Of a stretch of 64,000 nucleotides of DNA, positions 43,621-51,594 are shown one piece after another. The DNA is from Alphaproteobacteria bacterium (lineage in GTDB: Bacteria > Pseudomonadota > Alphaproteobacteria > GCA-016699305). Below the pieces are notes generated by a model that was not told the DNA's origin, ran no database searches, and saw only the letters and a program-made list of their open reading frames with translations. The translations under genes and the position numbers were made by a program. The number at the start of each line of letters is the position of its first letter. The first letter of the stretch is position 1. The DNA lies in NCBI GenBank assembly GCA_016699305.1, contig CP064970.1, positions 744,001 to 808,000 of the forward strand, in the 5' to 3' direction.

Positions 43621-44676
43621 ATGATGATGGACATTCAGCGCAATTGGACCCAGCTGATCCAGGCCAATAAGAACGTCCAGGCAGAAAGCGATGGGCGTAA
43701 GGCGACGATTGTGGTTGAGCCGCTTGAGCGTGGCTTTGGCCTGACCTTGGGCAACGCGCTGCGCCGCGTGCTGCTGTCCTCGCTGCAAGGTGCCGCCGTC
43801 ACATCGCTTCAGATCGACGGTGTGCTGCATGAGTTCTCGTCAGTCACGGGCGTGCGTGAGGACATCATCAACTTGGTCCTCAACATCAAGGGTCTGGCTT
43901 TGCGCATGAACCAGGAGGGGCCGCGTCGTTTGCGTTTGCGGGCCAAGGGTCCTGGGGCGGTTACAGCAGGTCAGATTGAAGCGACGGCCGATGTGGATAT
44001 CATTAATCCCGAATTGGTGCTGTGCCATCTGGACAATGATGCCCATCTGTCGATGGAATTGGTGGTCGAGAGCGGTAAGGGCTATGTGCCCGGCGGACAG
44101 AACCGTCCTGAGGACGCCCCCATTGGCCTCATTCCCGTGGATGCCATATTCAGCCCAGTAACCAAGGTTTCCTACAAGGTAGATAACAGCCGCGTCGGTC
44201 AGGTAACTGATTATGACCGCCTGTCGATCTCGGTCGAGACCAATGGCGCGATGTCGGCTGAAGACGCCGTTGCCGTGGCCGCCCGTATCGTGCAAGAGCA
44301 AATGCGCTTGTTCGTCACCTTCGAAGAACCCCGCATAGCCGATGCGGCCAGCAGCTTGATTGAATCCCCGATCGTCGAACGCGCTGCCGGCGTAGTTGAA
44401 GCCTCCTTCAATCGCAATCTGTTACGCCGCGTGGATGAGCTGGAATTGACCGTTCGCTCAGGAAACTGCCTGAAGAACGAGAACATCATCTACATCGGTG
44501 ATCTTGTCCAGATGACCGAGTCGCAGATGCTACGGACACCAAATTTCGGGCGCAAGAGCCTGAACGAGATCAAGGAAATCTTGACGCGTATGGGGCTGAA
44601 CTTAGGCATGACAGTGCCCAATTGGCCCCCTGAAAACATCGAGGAAATGGCCAAGAAGCTCGACGAACCGTTCTGA
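43621..44676 (+). CDS. rpoA: RNA polymerase alpha subunit
   Basis: Alpha subunit that nucleates RNA polymerase assembly. The N-terminal domain has EPLERGFGLTLGNALRRVLL and the C-terminal domain has TPNFGRKSLNEIKEIL, the DNA- and activator-binding helix. The start lies in ATGATGATG with AAGGTG just upstream; I give the first. At 351 residues it is slightly longer than E. coli RpoA (329), as usual in alphaproteobacteria. Confidence 0.97.
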   Translation: MMMDIQRNWTQLIQANKNVQAESDGRKATIVVEPLERGFGLTLGNALRRVLLSSLQGAAVTSLQIDGVLHEFSSVTGVREDIINLVLNIKGLALRMNQEGPRRLRLRAKGPGAVTAGQIEATADVDIINPELVLCHLDNDAHLSMELVVESGKGYVPGGQNRPEDAPIGLIPVDAIFSPVTKVSYKVDNSRVGQVTDYDRLSISVETNGAMSAEDAVAVAARIVQEQMRLFVTFEEPRIADAASSLIESPIVERAAGVVEASFNRNLLRRVDELELTVRSGNCLKNENIIYIGDLVQMTESQMLRTPNFGRKSLNEIKEILTRMGLNLGMTVPNWPPENIEEMAKKLDEPF

Positions 44677-44786
44677 TCCGGTCGCGTCTTTATGGTCATG
44701 TGCAATCAACTTGCTTTCAGGGCGTCCGGCGTGGTTTAGTGTCGCCGAGCCAATGAAGGTCCGCAGGGAATTAAGGAGTTTGGGTT

Positions 44787-45224
44787 ATGCGTCACGGTAT
44801 CGCTGGCAAAAAGCTGAACCGCACCAGTTCACACCGCAAAGCCATGTTGTCGAACATGGCAGTGGCTTTGCTGAAGCATGAGCAAATCACGACCACTCTG
44901 CCCAAGGCCAAGACTTTGCGCCCAGTGGTGGAAAAGCTGATTACCCTGGGCAAAAAAGGTTCTATGTCTCAACGCCGCATGGCTTTTTCAAGCCTGCGCG
45001 ACGATGGCATCGTGGCTAAGCTGTTCGGCACCTTGGCTGATCGCTATAAGTCGCGCGCGGGTGGCTATATCCGCATTCTCAAGGCCGGTTTCCGCTATGG
45101 CGATAACGCACCGATGGCCGTGATTGAGCTGGTAGATCGCGATGTGGCAGCCAAGGGTCAAAACAGCGGCCCCAAGCCCGTCAAAAAGGGTGAGACTGCC
45201 GATTCCGAGGCTGCAGCCGCCTAA
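44787..45224 (+). CDS. rplQ: 50S ribosomal protein bL17
   Basis: Large-subunit protein near the exit tunnel. The start MRHGIAGKKLNRTSSHRKAM and the segment KHEQITTTLPKAKTLRPVVE are diagnostic. The C-terminal tail (KPVKKGETADSEAAAA) is an extra charged extension. AAGGAG lies upstream of the ATG. Last gene of the ribosomal operon, ending 71 bp before the phosphorylase-like gene. Confidence 0.97.
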   Translation: MRHGIAGKKLNRTSSHRKAMLSNMAVALLKHEQITTTLPKAKTLRPVVEKLITLGKKGSMSQRRMAFSSLRDDGIVAKLFGTLADRYKSRAGGYIRILKAGFRYGDNAPMAVIELVDRDVAAKGQNSGPKPVKKGETADSEAAAA

Positions 45225-45295
45225 GCCCGCGCGGCATTTCTGGCCCGTCCAACTTTTGACGTTATTTCCCCTGATCCCCTCGCACGGAGGCGCAG

Positions 45296-45955
45296 ATGGG
45301 CTTGGCTGACCGTTTGGGCGTTATCTGTGGCATGGAAGTCGAAGCGCGATATGCGCGGTGTTTGACGTCCGATGTCGCTTGCGCAGCCGGCCAGCGTCGC
45401 TTAGCCCAGCATGCCGCCACACAGATGCTGGACGAGGGCGTGACCGCCCTGCTCAGCTTTGGCGTCGCGGGAGCCTTGGCCCCCCATCTGAAACCCGGCG
45501 ATGTGGTCATTGGCACTAAGGTTCTAACCTATGACGCCGTCTGGACCGCCGATTCCGCACTAACAGCCCGTTTACGCGCCGCACTGCCCCAAGCTTATGA
45601 CGGAATGATCTGGTCGGAAGGTGACATTGTCCCTACCGCCGCGCTCAAAGCCGATTTATTCGAGCGCAGCGCATGCCTGGCCGCAGACCAGGAAAGCGCT
45701 GGAATGGCGCAAGCCGCGGCCCCCATGGCCGCGCCGTTTGCTGTCTTACGTGTTATCGTGGATACAGCACAACATAGCCTCCCCCCCGCTGCCTTATTGC
45801 CCTTTGGCGAGAATGGCCGTCCTCGGTGTTTGGATATCCTAGGCAGTCTGATCCAGCACCCCGGGCAAATTCATTCCTTACTTAAGATTGCATCATCTAT
45901 GGGTAAGGCCACCCATAAGATGCGAAACATTTCCTGCATTATCAATAGGATATAG
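45296..45955 (+). CDS. Nucleoside phosphorylase-like protein (HpnG/MTAN-like)
   Basis: PNP/UDP phosphorylase-fold protein. The glycine-rich region SFGVAGALAPHLKPGDVVIG (about residues 61-80) and ADQESAGMAQAA (about 142-153), whose glutamate aligns with the ribose-binding glutamate of the family, are visible. The closest type I can recall is HpnG, the hopanoid-associated phosphorylase that releases adenine from adenosylhopane; MTA/SAH nucleosidase-like activity is the alternative. No other hopanoid genes are near. The start has GGAGG 6 bases upstream. The C-terminal end (about 190-219) looks unconserved. Confidence 0.68.
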   Translation: MGLADRLGVICGMEVEARYARCLTSDVACAAGQRRLAQHAATQMLDEGVTALLSFGVAGALAPHLKPGDVVIGTKVLTYDAVWTADSALTARLRAALPQAYDGMIWSEGDIVPTAALKADLFERSACLAADQESAGMAQAAAPMAAPFAVLRVIVDTAQHSLPPAALLPFGENGRPRCLDILGSLIQHPGQIHSLLKIASSMGKATHKMRNISCIINRI

Positions 45956-45961
45956 CTTGTC

Positions 45962-45990
45962 TTGCCGGAAGGCGTCATGCCATGTATAAT
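45962..45990 (+). promoter_or_regulatory. Sigma-70-type promoter before the 487-residue unknown
   Basis: TTGCCG (45962-45967) and a perfect TATAAT (45985-45990) are 17 bases apart. Transcription would start close to 45997, about 17 bases before the ATG at 46014. Confidence 0.55.
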
Positions 45991-46013
45991 ACACATCGTT
46001 TTATTGGTTATAC

Positions 46014-47477
46014 ATGCAACGATATGAACTTGCGGAAAAGGCATTCATGTACGGACCTCCTATTCCACAGCCATTATATGGCCGTCTAGCCGCGATCTAT
46101 GAAGAACTCATGGATATCCCGGACGGCCACGAATCTGGTGATATACACAAAAAATGGCTACGGGCAGCGAATGATATTTGGGACAAGCATCCCGGTGAGC
46201 AGTGGAGAAAATTTGCTGAGTGGCCACTGACAGTCCGCATAGCTCTGGCGGGTGCAGCCATGTCGTCATGGGCGACCCCCTTGCGCCAGGCTGATTTGCC
46301 CTATGATCCCGACATGGGCTGGCCCATCGCGCAACTGCCGAGCCAAGAATCCAGGCGACATGTTGTGACCATGCTTGAACGCGCCCGTGATGCTAACCGC
46401 GCACTCGGCATGGATCCACGCTATCTGCACACACAAGAACATGTCGTTCGAACATTCATAACCGATCTAGAAAGATCACCTGTCGTCAATATCTTGAAAA
46501 GTTCCTGGCCACGATTACACGACACGACTTCTGATTCTTGCGATATCATCCCAGCCATTATCAGCGTTTTTCGTACCTTGAATGTAGGCGGTATGCTGCC
46601 CGACCACAATTACATCACGTGCATCCCCTATCACGACCATGACACACCAAAGATCAGCGATCATTGGTGGCACCCTTCGCACCGTGCCTTGTCAGAAAAA
46701 GCCATGACGACATTCGATAACCAGGGATTGGGGATTAAAAATCTTCAAGAGCACTTACAAATCATCTTAACCCTATATTGGCAGAGCTGGCGCAAGGCAC
46801 TACCCCATGTTTTTGGTTCAATTCCTGTGCCGCAACTGTTATTGCAGAATCAGAACACCAAGACATCGTCGGCAGGCACACGCCAGTATCGGGCTCCACC
46901 AGAAATGGAGCAGCAAAGACAGGAAAGCAAGGTGATGGCCGAAAGGCCGGAAATCGCGTTGGCCGATATCCAGGCATCCGTTGTGTTGTGTGCCCGCGCT
47001 CCCGTCATGACGCGCTTGGCGGGAGCGATTCACGTCATGATTCACAATGCCGAGCACGTTGTGCAGGATTTCTTAGGCGGCGCATGGAAACGGAACCTCT
47101 TGCAAGATAAATGTCATCAGCAGTGGATCGGTGCGGCATCTCGTTTTGCCATGCCAGATATACACCGCCGGCATGGCTATGATGATCGTTTGGTTTTTGA
47201 TATCTCAGGCCTTAGCTACCCAGAAACCCATTCTTTCTTGCGGTTATCCGCACAAATACACCAGGGATCTGCTCGTATAATGGGAGCGCGTTTTGCCGCT
47301 TCAATGGCAGAAACCCTGTTCTGCGAAAATCATCAATATCCTCTTGGGACAACAAGCCCCATTCTGCCGCCTAATTTTTCTGCAATCCGCATCAACACCG
47401 ATAATGTGCCTCATACGGCGGATTGTACCCGGCCTAAGCTCCTCCCGAAGTCCACCGAATATGCCCTTTATGTATAG
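46014..47477 (+). CDS. Uncharacterised 487-residue protein
   Basis: I do not recognise this protein. It has no signal peptide or membrane segment. Two helical stretches contain histidine and glutamate in similar patterns (TQEHVVRTFITDLER near residues 142-156 and VMIHNAEHVVQDFLGG near 341-356), which could be metal sites or chance. Trp-rich segments (DHWWHPSHRA and LYWQSWRKALPH) suggest a folded globular protein. The ATG at 46014 has a weak ribosome-binding site; the in-frame ATG at 46047 has AAAGG 6 bases upstream and may be the true start. The DNA is less GC-rich than its neighbours. A good promoter precedes it. It converges on the Zur-like gene with a 3-bp gap. Confidence 0.68.
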   Translation: MQRYELAEKAFMYGPPIPQPLYGRLAAIYEELMDIPDGHESGDIHKKWLRAANDIWDKHPGEQWRKFAEWPLTVRIALAGAAMSSWATPLRQADLPYDPDMGWPIAQLPSQESRRHVVTMLERARDANRALGMDPRYLHTQEHVVRTFITDLERSPVVNILKSSWPRLHDTTSDSCDIIPAIISVFRTLNVGGMLPDHNYITCIPYHDHDTPKISDHWWHPSHRALSEKAMTTFDNQGLGIKNLQEHLQIILTLYWQSWRKALPHVFGSIPVPQLLLQNQNTKTSSAGTRQYRAPPEMEQQRQESKVMAERPEIALADIQASVVLCARAPVMTRLAGAIHVMIHNAEHVVQDFLGGAWKRNLLQDKCHQQWIGAASRFAMPDIHRRHGYDDRLVFDISGLSYPETHSFLRLSAQIHQGSARIMGARFAASMAETLFCENHQYPLGTTSPILPPNFSAIRINTDNVPHTADCTRPKLLPKSTEYALYV

Positions 47478-47480
47478 CGC

Positions 47481-47960
47481 CTAATGTGCTTCATAGCACT
47501 TCGCGCACTGGCCGTGCATTTCGATCACATGATGCTGCAGGTGATGCTCGTATCTGTCGGCCAGTTCGTGCAGTTTTTTAGCGGCGAACCGATCCGTAAT
47601 TTCTTGCCTATGGCCACATGAATCACAAATCATCACCAGATGCCCATGAGCGTGGCCATGATCCAGGCACAAACGATATGTGTTGTCGCTGTCGGATTTT
47701 AATACCACGTCCAGCGTTATCAAAAAGTCCAGCACGCGATACAAACTCATCGCGGCAAGTTTCGGGCTACGCTTTTTGTTGATAAAGCCCAGAATCTGAT
47801 AGGCCGTGCGCGGCTGGTCCAGCTTTTCCAGTATGGTCAGGACTTCGCGGCGCAAGGACGTCAAACGCTCGCCGCGCTGCCCGCATAACGCAATCACACT
47901 ATCCATCAAACCTTGTGCCCTAAGAGCTGGGTTGGCTGGATTTCTTAACCGCGAAACCAT
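47481..47960 (-). CDS. Fur-family regulator, Zur-like
   Basis: Metal-responsive winged-helix repressor of the Fur superfamily, 159 residues. The DNA-binding part contains LTSLRREVLTILEKL and LAAMSLYRVLDFLITLDVV, the recognition helix region. The dimer domain has HGHAHGHLVMICDSCG and EMHGQCAKC, giving the two CxxC pairs of the structural zinc site and a histidine-rich sensor site. The HVIEMHGQCAKC ending resembles Zur more than Fur, so zinc is the likely signal. The start at 47960 has AAGGAT 6 bases upstream; earlier in-frame ATGs have none. No zinc transporter genes are adjacent. Confidence 0.82.
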   Translation of the reverse strand: MVSRLRNPANPALRAQGLMDSVIALCGQRGERLTSLRREVLTILEKLDQPRTAYQILGFINKKRSPKLAAMSLYRVLDFLITLDVVLKSDSDNTYRLCLDHGHAHGHLVMICDSCGHRQEITDRFAAKKLHELADRYEHHLQHHVIEMHGQCAKCYEAH

Positions 47961-48329
47961 GACATGATCCTTGTTGTTTGATCGGCCAAGCATATCGCAC
48001 GCGGCAGCTTTAGGCCACATATCCACCGATCATGAATATGTGTGTTGGTGATGTGTCATCTTCTGCGCTGCTCTATTCGGGCGCAATGGCCGAGGTAACG
48101 GGGCCGCACCGCAGCCGATCAGAGCGTATAGAATATCGCGTGATTGTGCAGGAACCTTGTCGGCCAGGACCGCTCATGCTGATGCCAATAGGTGGGGTGT
48201 GCGCGTACAATGTTCAGACATAGGTCAGCCACGGTCTTCGGGGGCCTTTTGTTCGTAGCCATGTTCGGCACTAGGCGGCAGCGTCTGACGCAAAAGGTCG
48301 GGGGATTGCCGTATCGTGCGCGGTAGCAA
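47961..48329. other. Gap between two minus-strand genes
   Basis: These 369 bp contain the presumed promoter of the Zur-like gene at the left. I see no credible coding frame, RNA gene or repeat in the rest. Confidence 0.4.
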
Positions 48330-48860
48330 TCAGATGCGCTTACTCTCGCAATCCAGTTCTGCCATGCGGCCTTTGATGTAACCTGCCGCCCCCAGCACCA
48401 ACCAATCCGAGACATGATCGCCTTTTTGCGGCTCGCTCTTAGGCATGAAGGCGTAACGCGCCGACTCGTCGCCGCGATGCACAGCGTTGTGCGCGACCAT
48501 GGTTTCAAGGCAGCGGATCATGCGCAAACGCAAAGAGGTCTCCCAATCCAAAAACTTGATATCAAGCCGTCCTGGCAGATCGCCATTCTTATCTTCCGGA
48601 TCATCCATATCCTGCTTGCCGACTTGATGCAGCAACTGCATGGCTTCGTCTTGAAGCACATCAAAAACCGTTTCCAGGTCTCTTGCCTGTTGAAACGCCG
48701 TGCTGCGTCCATGCGCGGCATCGCCCAACGTCTTGCCCGAGGCAATCAAAGCCAGGGTTGCTTCAACCCCTTCGGCACGTGTCAGCGCGTCTTTCAAGCT
48801 TTGCAGCGCCTCATCGTCCATGTTGCTCCACAAAATGGCCACGGGGATCACGGAGTGCAT
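48330..48860 (-). CDS. Uncharacterised 176-residue protein
   Basis: I do not recognise this soluble protein. The N-terminal half is helical (DDEALQSLKDALTRAEGVEA and QQARDLETVFDVLQDEAMQL), and the C-terminal half has WETSLRLRMIRCLETMVAHN and WLVLGAAGYIKGRMAELD. No signal peptide is evident. AAAGG lies 8 bases upstream of the ATG, supporting the start. It stands alone between the Zur-like gene and the ABC1 kinase gene, all on the minus strand. Confidence 0.7.
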   Translation of the reverse strand: MHSVIPVAILWSNMDDEALQSLKDALTRAEGVEATLALIASGKTLGDAAHGRSTAFQQARDLETVFDVLQDEAMQLLHQVGKQDMDDPEDKNGDLPGRLDIKFLDWETSLRLRMIRCLETMVAHNAVHRGDESARYAFMPKSEPQKGDHVSDWLVLGAAGYIKGRMAELDCESKRI

Positions 48861-49002
48861 GGGGAGGACCTTTCTAAAGCTTGAGACTTTTCACCGCCGT
48901 CATCCTAACGCATCAATCCTACGAAACGCTTAAGCAACGATGAGTTGGCCCTATAAAAACATGCAACTTCACCCAATACATAATAATATCAATATATTAT
49001 TC

Positions 49003-50409
49003 CTATTTTTTGCGAGTCTTCGACCGAGCCGCCATAGTATCTGTCGGGCCGTCTTCGTCTTCTTGAGGAGGGGGACAGCCGTGTTTTTTCAATAAAAGAC
49101 GCTGGCGCTTATGCAGATCGGCCACGCTAAAACCATCTACCAGCTCGTTAAACAGTCTGTGCCAATTCACTTCAGCGCGCAAGCGTAAGAACACGCCGCC
49201 CAGCCCCACGGCGGCACGATCCATCAGGACAAAGGCGCGCGGCACTTCCACCCCGCCGCCCAGCTTGCGCAGTTCTTGATGCACACGGCTGGCGGTCTGG
49301 CGACCAAAGGCCCCCGTGTTGGTTTCCTCGATCAGACGCGTACGATCTTCCAACAACGGGGCATAAAGGAATCGCGCCCAGATGTTCAGCACCTGCGCCA
49401 TCTCACGCGAGATGCCATGAAAGCCCCAATTCTCATAGGCGGCGATGGCGCGGTCTTCGTCGTTGTCGCGCAAAGCCATGTACAGCTCCACCACCGCGCC
49501 CACCAGATGCGCCGGGAACACGCGCACGCAGCCAAAATCCAACAGATTGACGCTGTTATCCGCGCGAAAGCTGTAATTGCCCGGATGCGGATCGCCGTGA
49601 ATGACGCCATAACCGTAAAATGGCCGATACCACGCGCGAAACATGTTCATGGCCACAGCGTTGCGGTCGGCAAGCGAGCGACCATCCACGGCGTCGAGAC
49701 GTTCGCCCTCCATCCAGGACATGGTCAACAAGCGGTTTGTGGACAGCTCGGAATACACCCGCGGCACATGCACATCGGGCAGCTTGGCCAGCATGTCGGC
49801 GAACAACGCCATGTTGCGGGCCTCGTGTTGATAATCCAGCTCCTCACGCAAACGCGCACCGATTTCCGCCTGGACGTGGCGTGTCGAAAGCGCCTTGTCG
49901 TAACGCTCGAACACGCCAAGGACCAAGGCCAATTGCCGCAGATCGGCGGTAACGACCGAGTCCATATCGGGATATTGCAGCTTACAAGCCATATCCTCGC
50001 CTTGTAATCCCACGGCACGATGAACCTGCCCTAGGGAAGCGGCGGCGCTGGCCTCGCGCTCGAAATGGCGAAAACGTTGCGGCCAATCCTGCCCCAATTC
50101 ACCGGTCATGCGGCGCTTGACGAACAGCCAGCCCATAGGCGGAGCGTCGGACTGCAATTGGGCCAGTTCTTTGGCGTATTCAGGAGGGATCACATCGGGC
50201 AAAGCGGCCAGAATCTGCGCCGCCTTCATCAAGGGGCCTTTCAACCCGCCCAATGCGCCACGCAAATCACGGGCCAGGGCCTCCGGTTCCGGCTCGCGTC
50301 CGGTCAGTTTGTGACCGGCCACACGCGCCGCCACGCCGCCCATGGCCGCGCCGACGCGTGCATAGCGTCCCAGTCTTTGCCCTAAACCGCTTGATGACTC
50401 GTCATTCAC
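49003..50409 (-). CDS. ABC1/AarF (UbiB-like) atypical kinase
   Basis: Protein kinase-like ATPase of the ABC1/COQ8/UbiB family, linked to ubiquinone synthesis or lipid handling. The KxGQ-like motif appears as LKGPLMKAAQILAALPDV, the Ala-rich loop as AAASLGQVHRA, the catalytic loop as HGDPHPGNYSF and the metal-binding motif as LLDFGCVR. The membrane helices of UbiB at the C-terminus are missing, so this is the soluble subfamily. I place the start at a GTG at 50409 with TAAGG 8 bases upstream; the frame is open to 50493. It is divergent from the PfkB gene. UbiG lies 4 kb away. Confidence 0.88.
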   Translation of the reverse strand: MNDESSSGLGQRLGRYARVGAAMGGVAARVAGHKLTGREPEPEALARDLRGALGGLKGPLMKAAQILAALPDVIPPEYAKELAQLQSDAPPMGWLFVKRRMTGELGQDWPQRFRHFEREASAAASLGQVHRAVGLQGEDMACKLQYPDMDSVVTADLRQLALVLGVFERYDKALSTRHVQAEIGARLREELDYQHEARNMALFADMLAKLPDVHVPRVYSELSTNRLLTMSWMEGERLDAVDGRSLADRNAVAMNMFRAWYRPFYGYGVIHGDPHPGNYSFRADNSVNLLDFGCVRVFPAHLVGAVVELYMALRDNDEDRAIAAYENWGFHGISREMAQVLNIWARFLYAPLLEDRTRLIEETNTGAFGRQTASRVHQELRKLGGGVEVPRAFVLMDRAAVGLGGVFLRLRAEVNWHRLFNELVDGFSVADLHKRQRLLLKKHGCPPPQEDEDGPTDTMAARSKTRKK

Positions 50410-50534
50410 GGGAACAGCCTTATCTGAAACAATCCTACCCCTATACTTAGGCGTCCGGCAGCCCTCTTGCAACGGCGGCCCAAGGCAGGGCATACAAGGA
50501 AGCCTTCTATCTGTCTTTCCTAAGGATTCGCCGC

Positions 50535-51548
50535 ATGACGACCCCCGCCCCTACCTCTTTTGACGTTGTCGGAATCGGCAATCCATTGCTGGATATTGTG
50601 ATCCAGGTTCCCGATGATTTTCTTGATCAAAATGGCATCGTCAAAGGATCGTCCTCATTGGCCGATTCAGATCGGATCAACCAGATTTACGACCTGTCCG
50701 GTCCCGGCGTTGAGATGTCAGGCGGGTCGGTGGCCAATTCCATTGCGGCGCTGGCCGCCTTGGGCCAACAAACGGCACTGACCGGCAAAATCGGCTCGGA
50801 CGCATGGGGTGATATCCTGCGCCACGATCTACGCGCCCAAGGGGTCAAGTTCGAAACCATGTCACATCCCGAGATGCCCACGGGCTGTTGCTTGTGTTTG
50901 GTCTCGCGCGATGGCGACCGTACTCTGATCACGCATCTGGGCGCTTGCATGGCGTTGGGAGCCGAAGACTTGGATCCCGACACCATCCGCAATTCAAAAT
51001 ACCTGCTGTTAGAGGGCTATCTGTTCGACCAGCCCGCCGCCAAAGCCGCCTTCTTAAGGGCCGCCGATATCGCGCACAGCGCGGGCAGCAAGGTCGCTTT
51101 ATCGCTTTCAGCCGAATGGTGCGTGCAGAACCACCGCAATGACTTCCTGGCCCTTGTGCGCGGCCATGTCGATGTTGTGCTGGGCAATGAAACCGAAATC
51201 TGTGCCCTTTATGAGACCGAGGATTTCGAGCAGGCCATTCGTCAGGTTCAAGAACATTGCGACATCGCCGCCCTTACACGGGCCGAGAAAGGCTGCGTGA
51301 TCGTATCGCACGGCAAGCGTCATGTGGTGCCGGCGGCCACCATCAATCCTGTGGTGGATACGACGGGCGCGGGCGATTTATTTGCCGCTGGGTTCCTATC
51401 GGGCTTGGTGCGTGGCATCGAGCTGGCCGATTGTGGTCGCCTAGGGTCCTTATGCGCCGCCGAGATCATCGGCCATCCGGGTGCCCGTCCGCTGACCCCG
51501 CTGCGCGAATGGGTCGCCGAGCATGGCGGTAAGGCTTTGCTGGGATAA
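50535..51548 (+). CDS. PfkB-family carbohydrate/nucleoside kinase (adenosine kinase-like)
   Basis: Ribokinase-fold kinase of 337 residues. The N-terminal VVGIGNPLLDIV, the glycine pair in GGSVANSIAALAALG, and the C-terminal anion hole DTTGAGDLFAAGFLSG with catalytic aspartate are all present. The overall form is like bacterial adenosine kinase or other sugar kinases; the substrate cannot be told. CTAAGGA lies upstream of the ATG. The last 128 bp are duplicated nearly unchanged at 53577-53704 and the last 84 bp again at 54505-54588, each at the end of an inserted segment. The present 3' end may therefore derive from an integrated element. Confidence 0.9.
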   Translation: MTTPAPTSFDVVGIGNPLLDIVIQVPDDFLDQNGIVKGSSSLADSDRINQIYDLSGPGVEMSGGSVANSIAALAALGQQTALTGKIGSDAWGDILRHDLRAQGVKFETMSHPEMPTGCCLCLVSRDGDRTLITHLGACMALGAEDLDPDTIRNSKYLLLEGYLFDQPAAKAAFLRAADIAHSAGSKVALSLSAEWCVQNHRNDFLALVRGHVDVVLGNETEICALYETEDFEQAIRQVQEHCDIAALTRAEKGCVIVSHGKRHVVPAATINPVVDTTGAGDLFAAGFLSGLVRGIELADCGRLGSLCAAEIIGHPGARPLTPLREWVAEHGGKALLG

Positions 51549-51549
51549 G
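51422..51549 (+). repeat. PfkB gene 3' end, copy A (within the intact gene)
   Basis: Coding repeat that ends one base after the PfkB stop. Copy B (53577-53704) differs at 3 of 128 positions, all synonymous (GAG/GAA, GCT TTG/GCC CTG). Copy C (54505-54588) shares the last 84 bases. The arrangement is that of attL/attR-type repeats left by integration at a gene's 3' end. Confidence 0.9.
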
Positions 51550-51594
51550 TGCCGATAGAACACTGTTAGCGAAACTTGCTATTGCAAATCCTCA

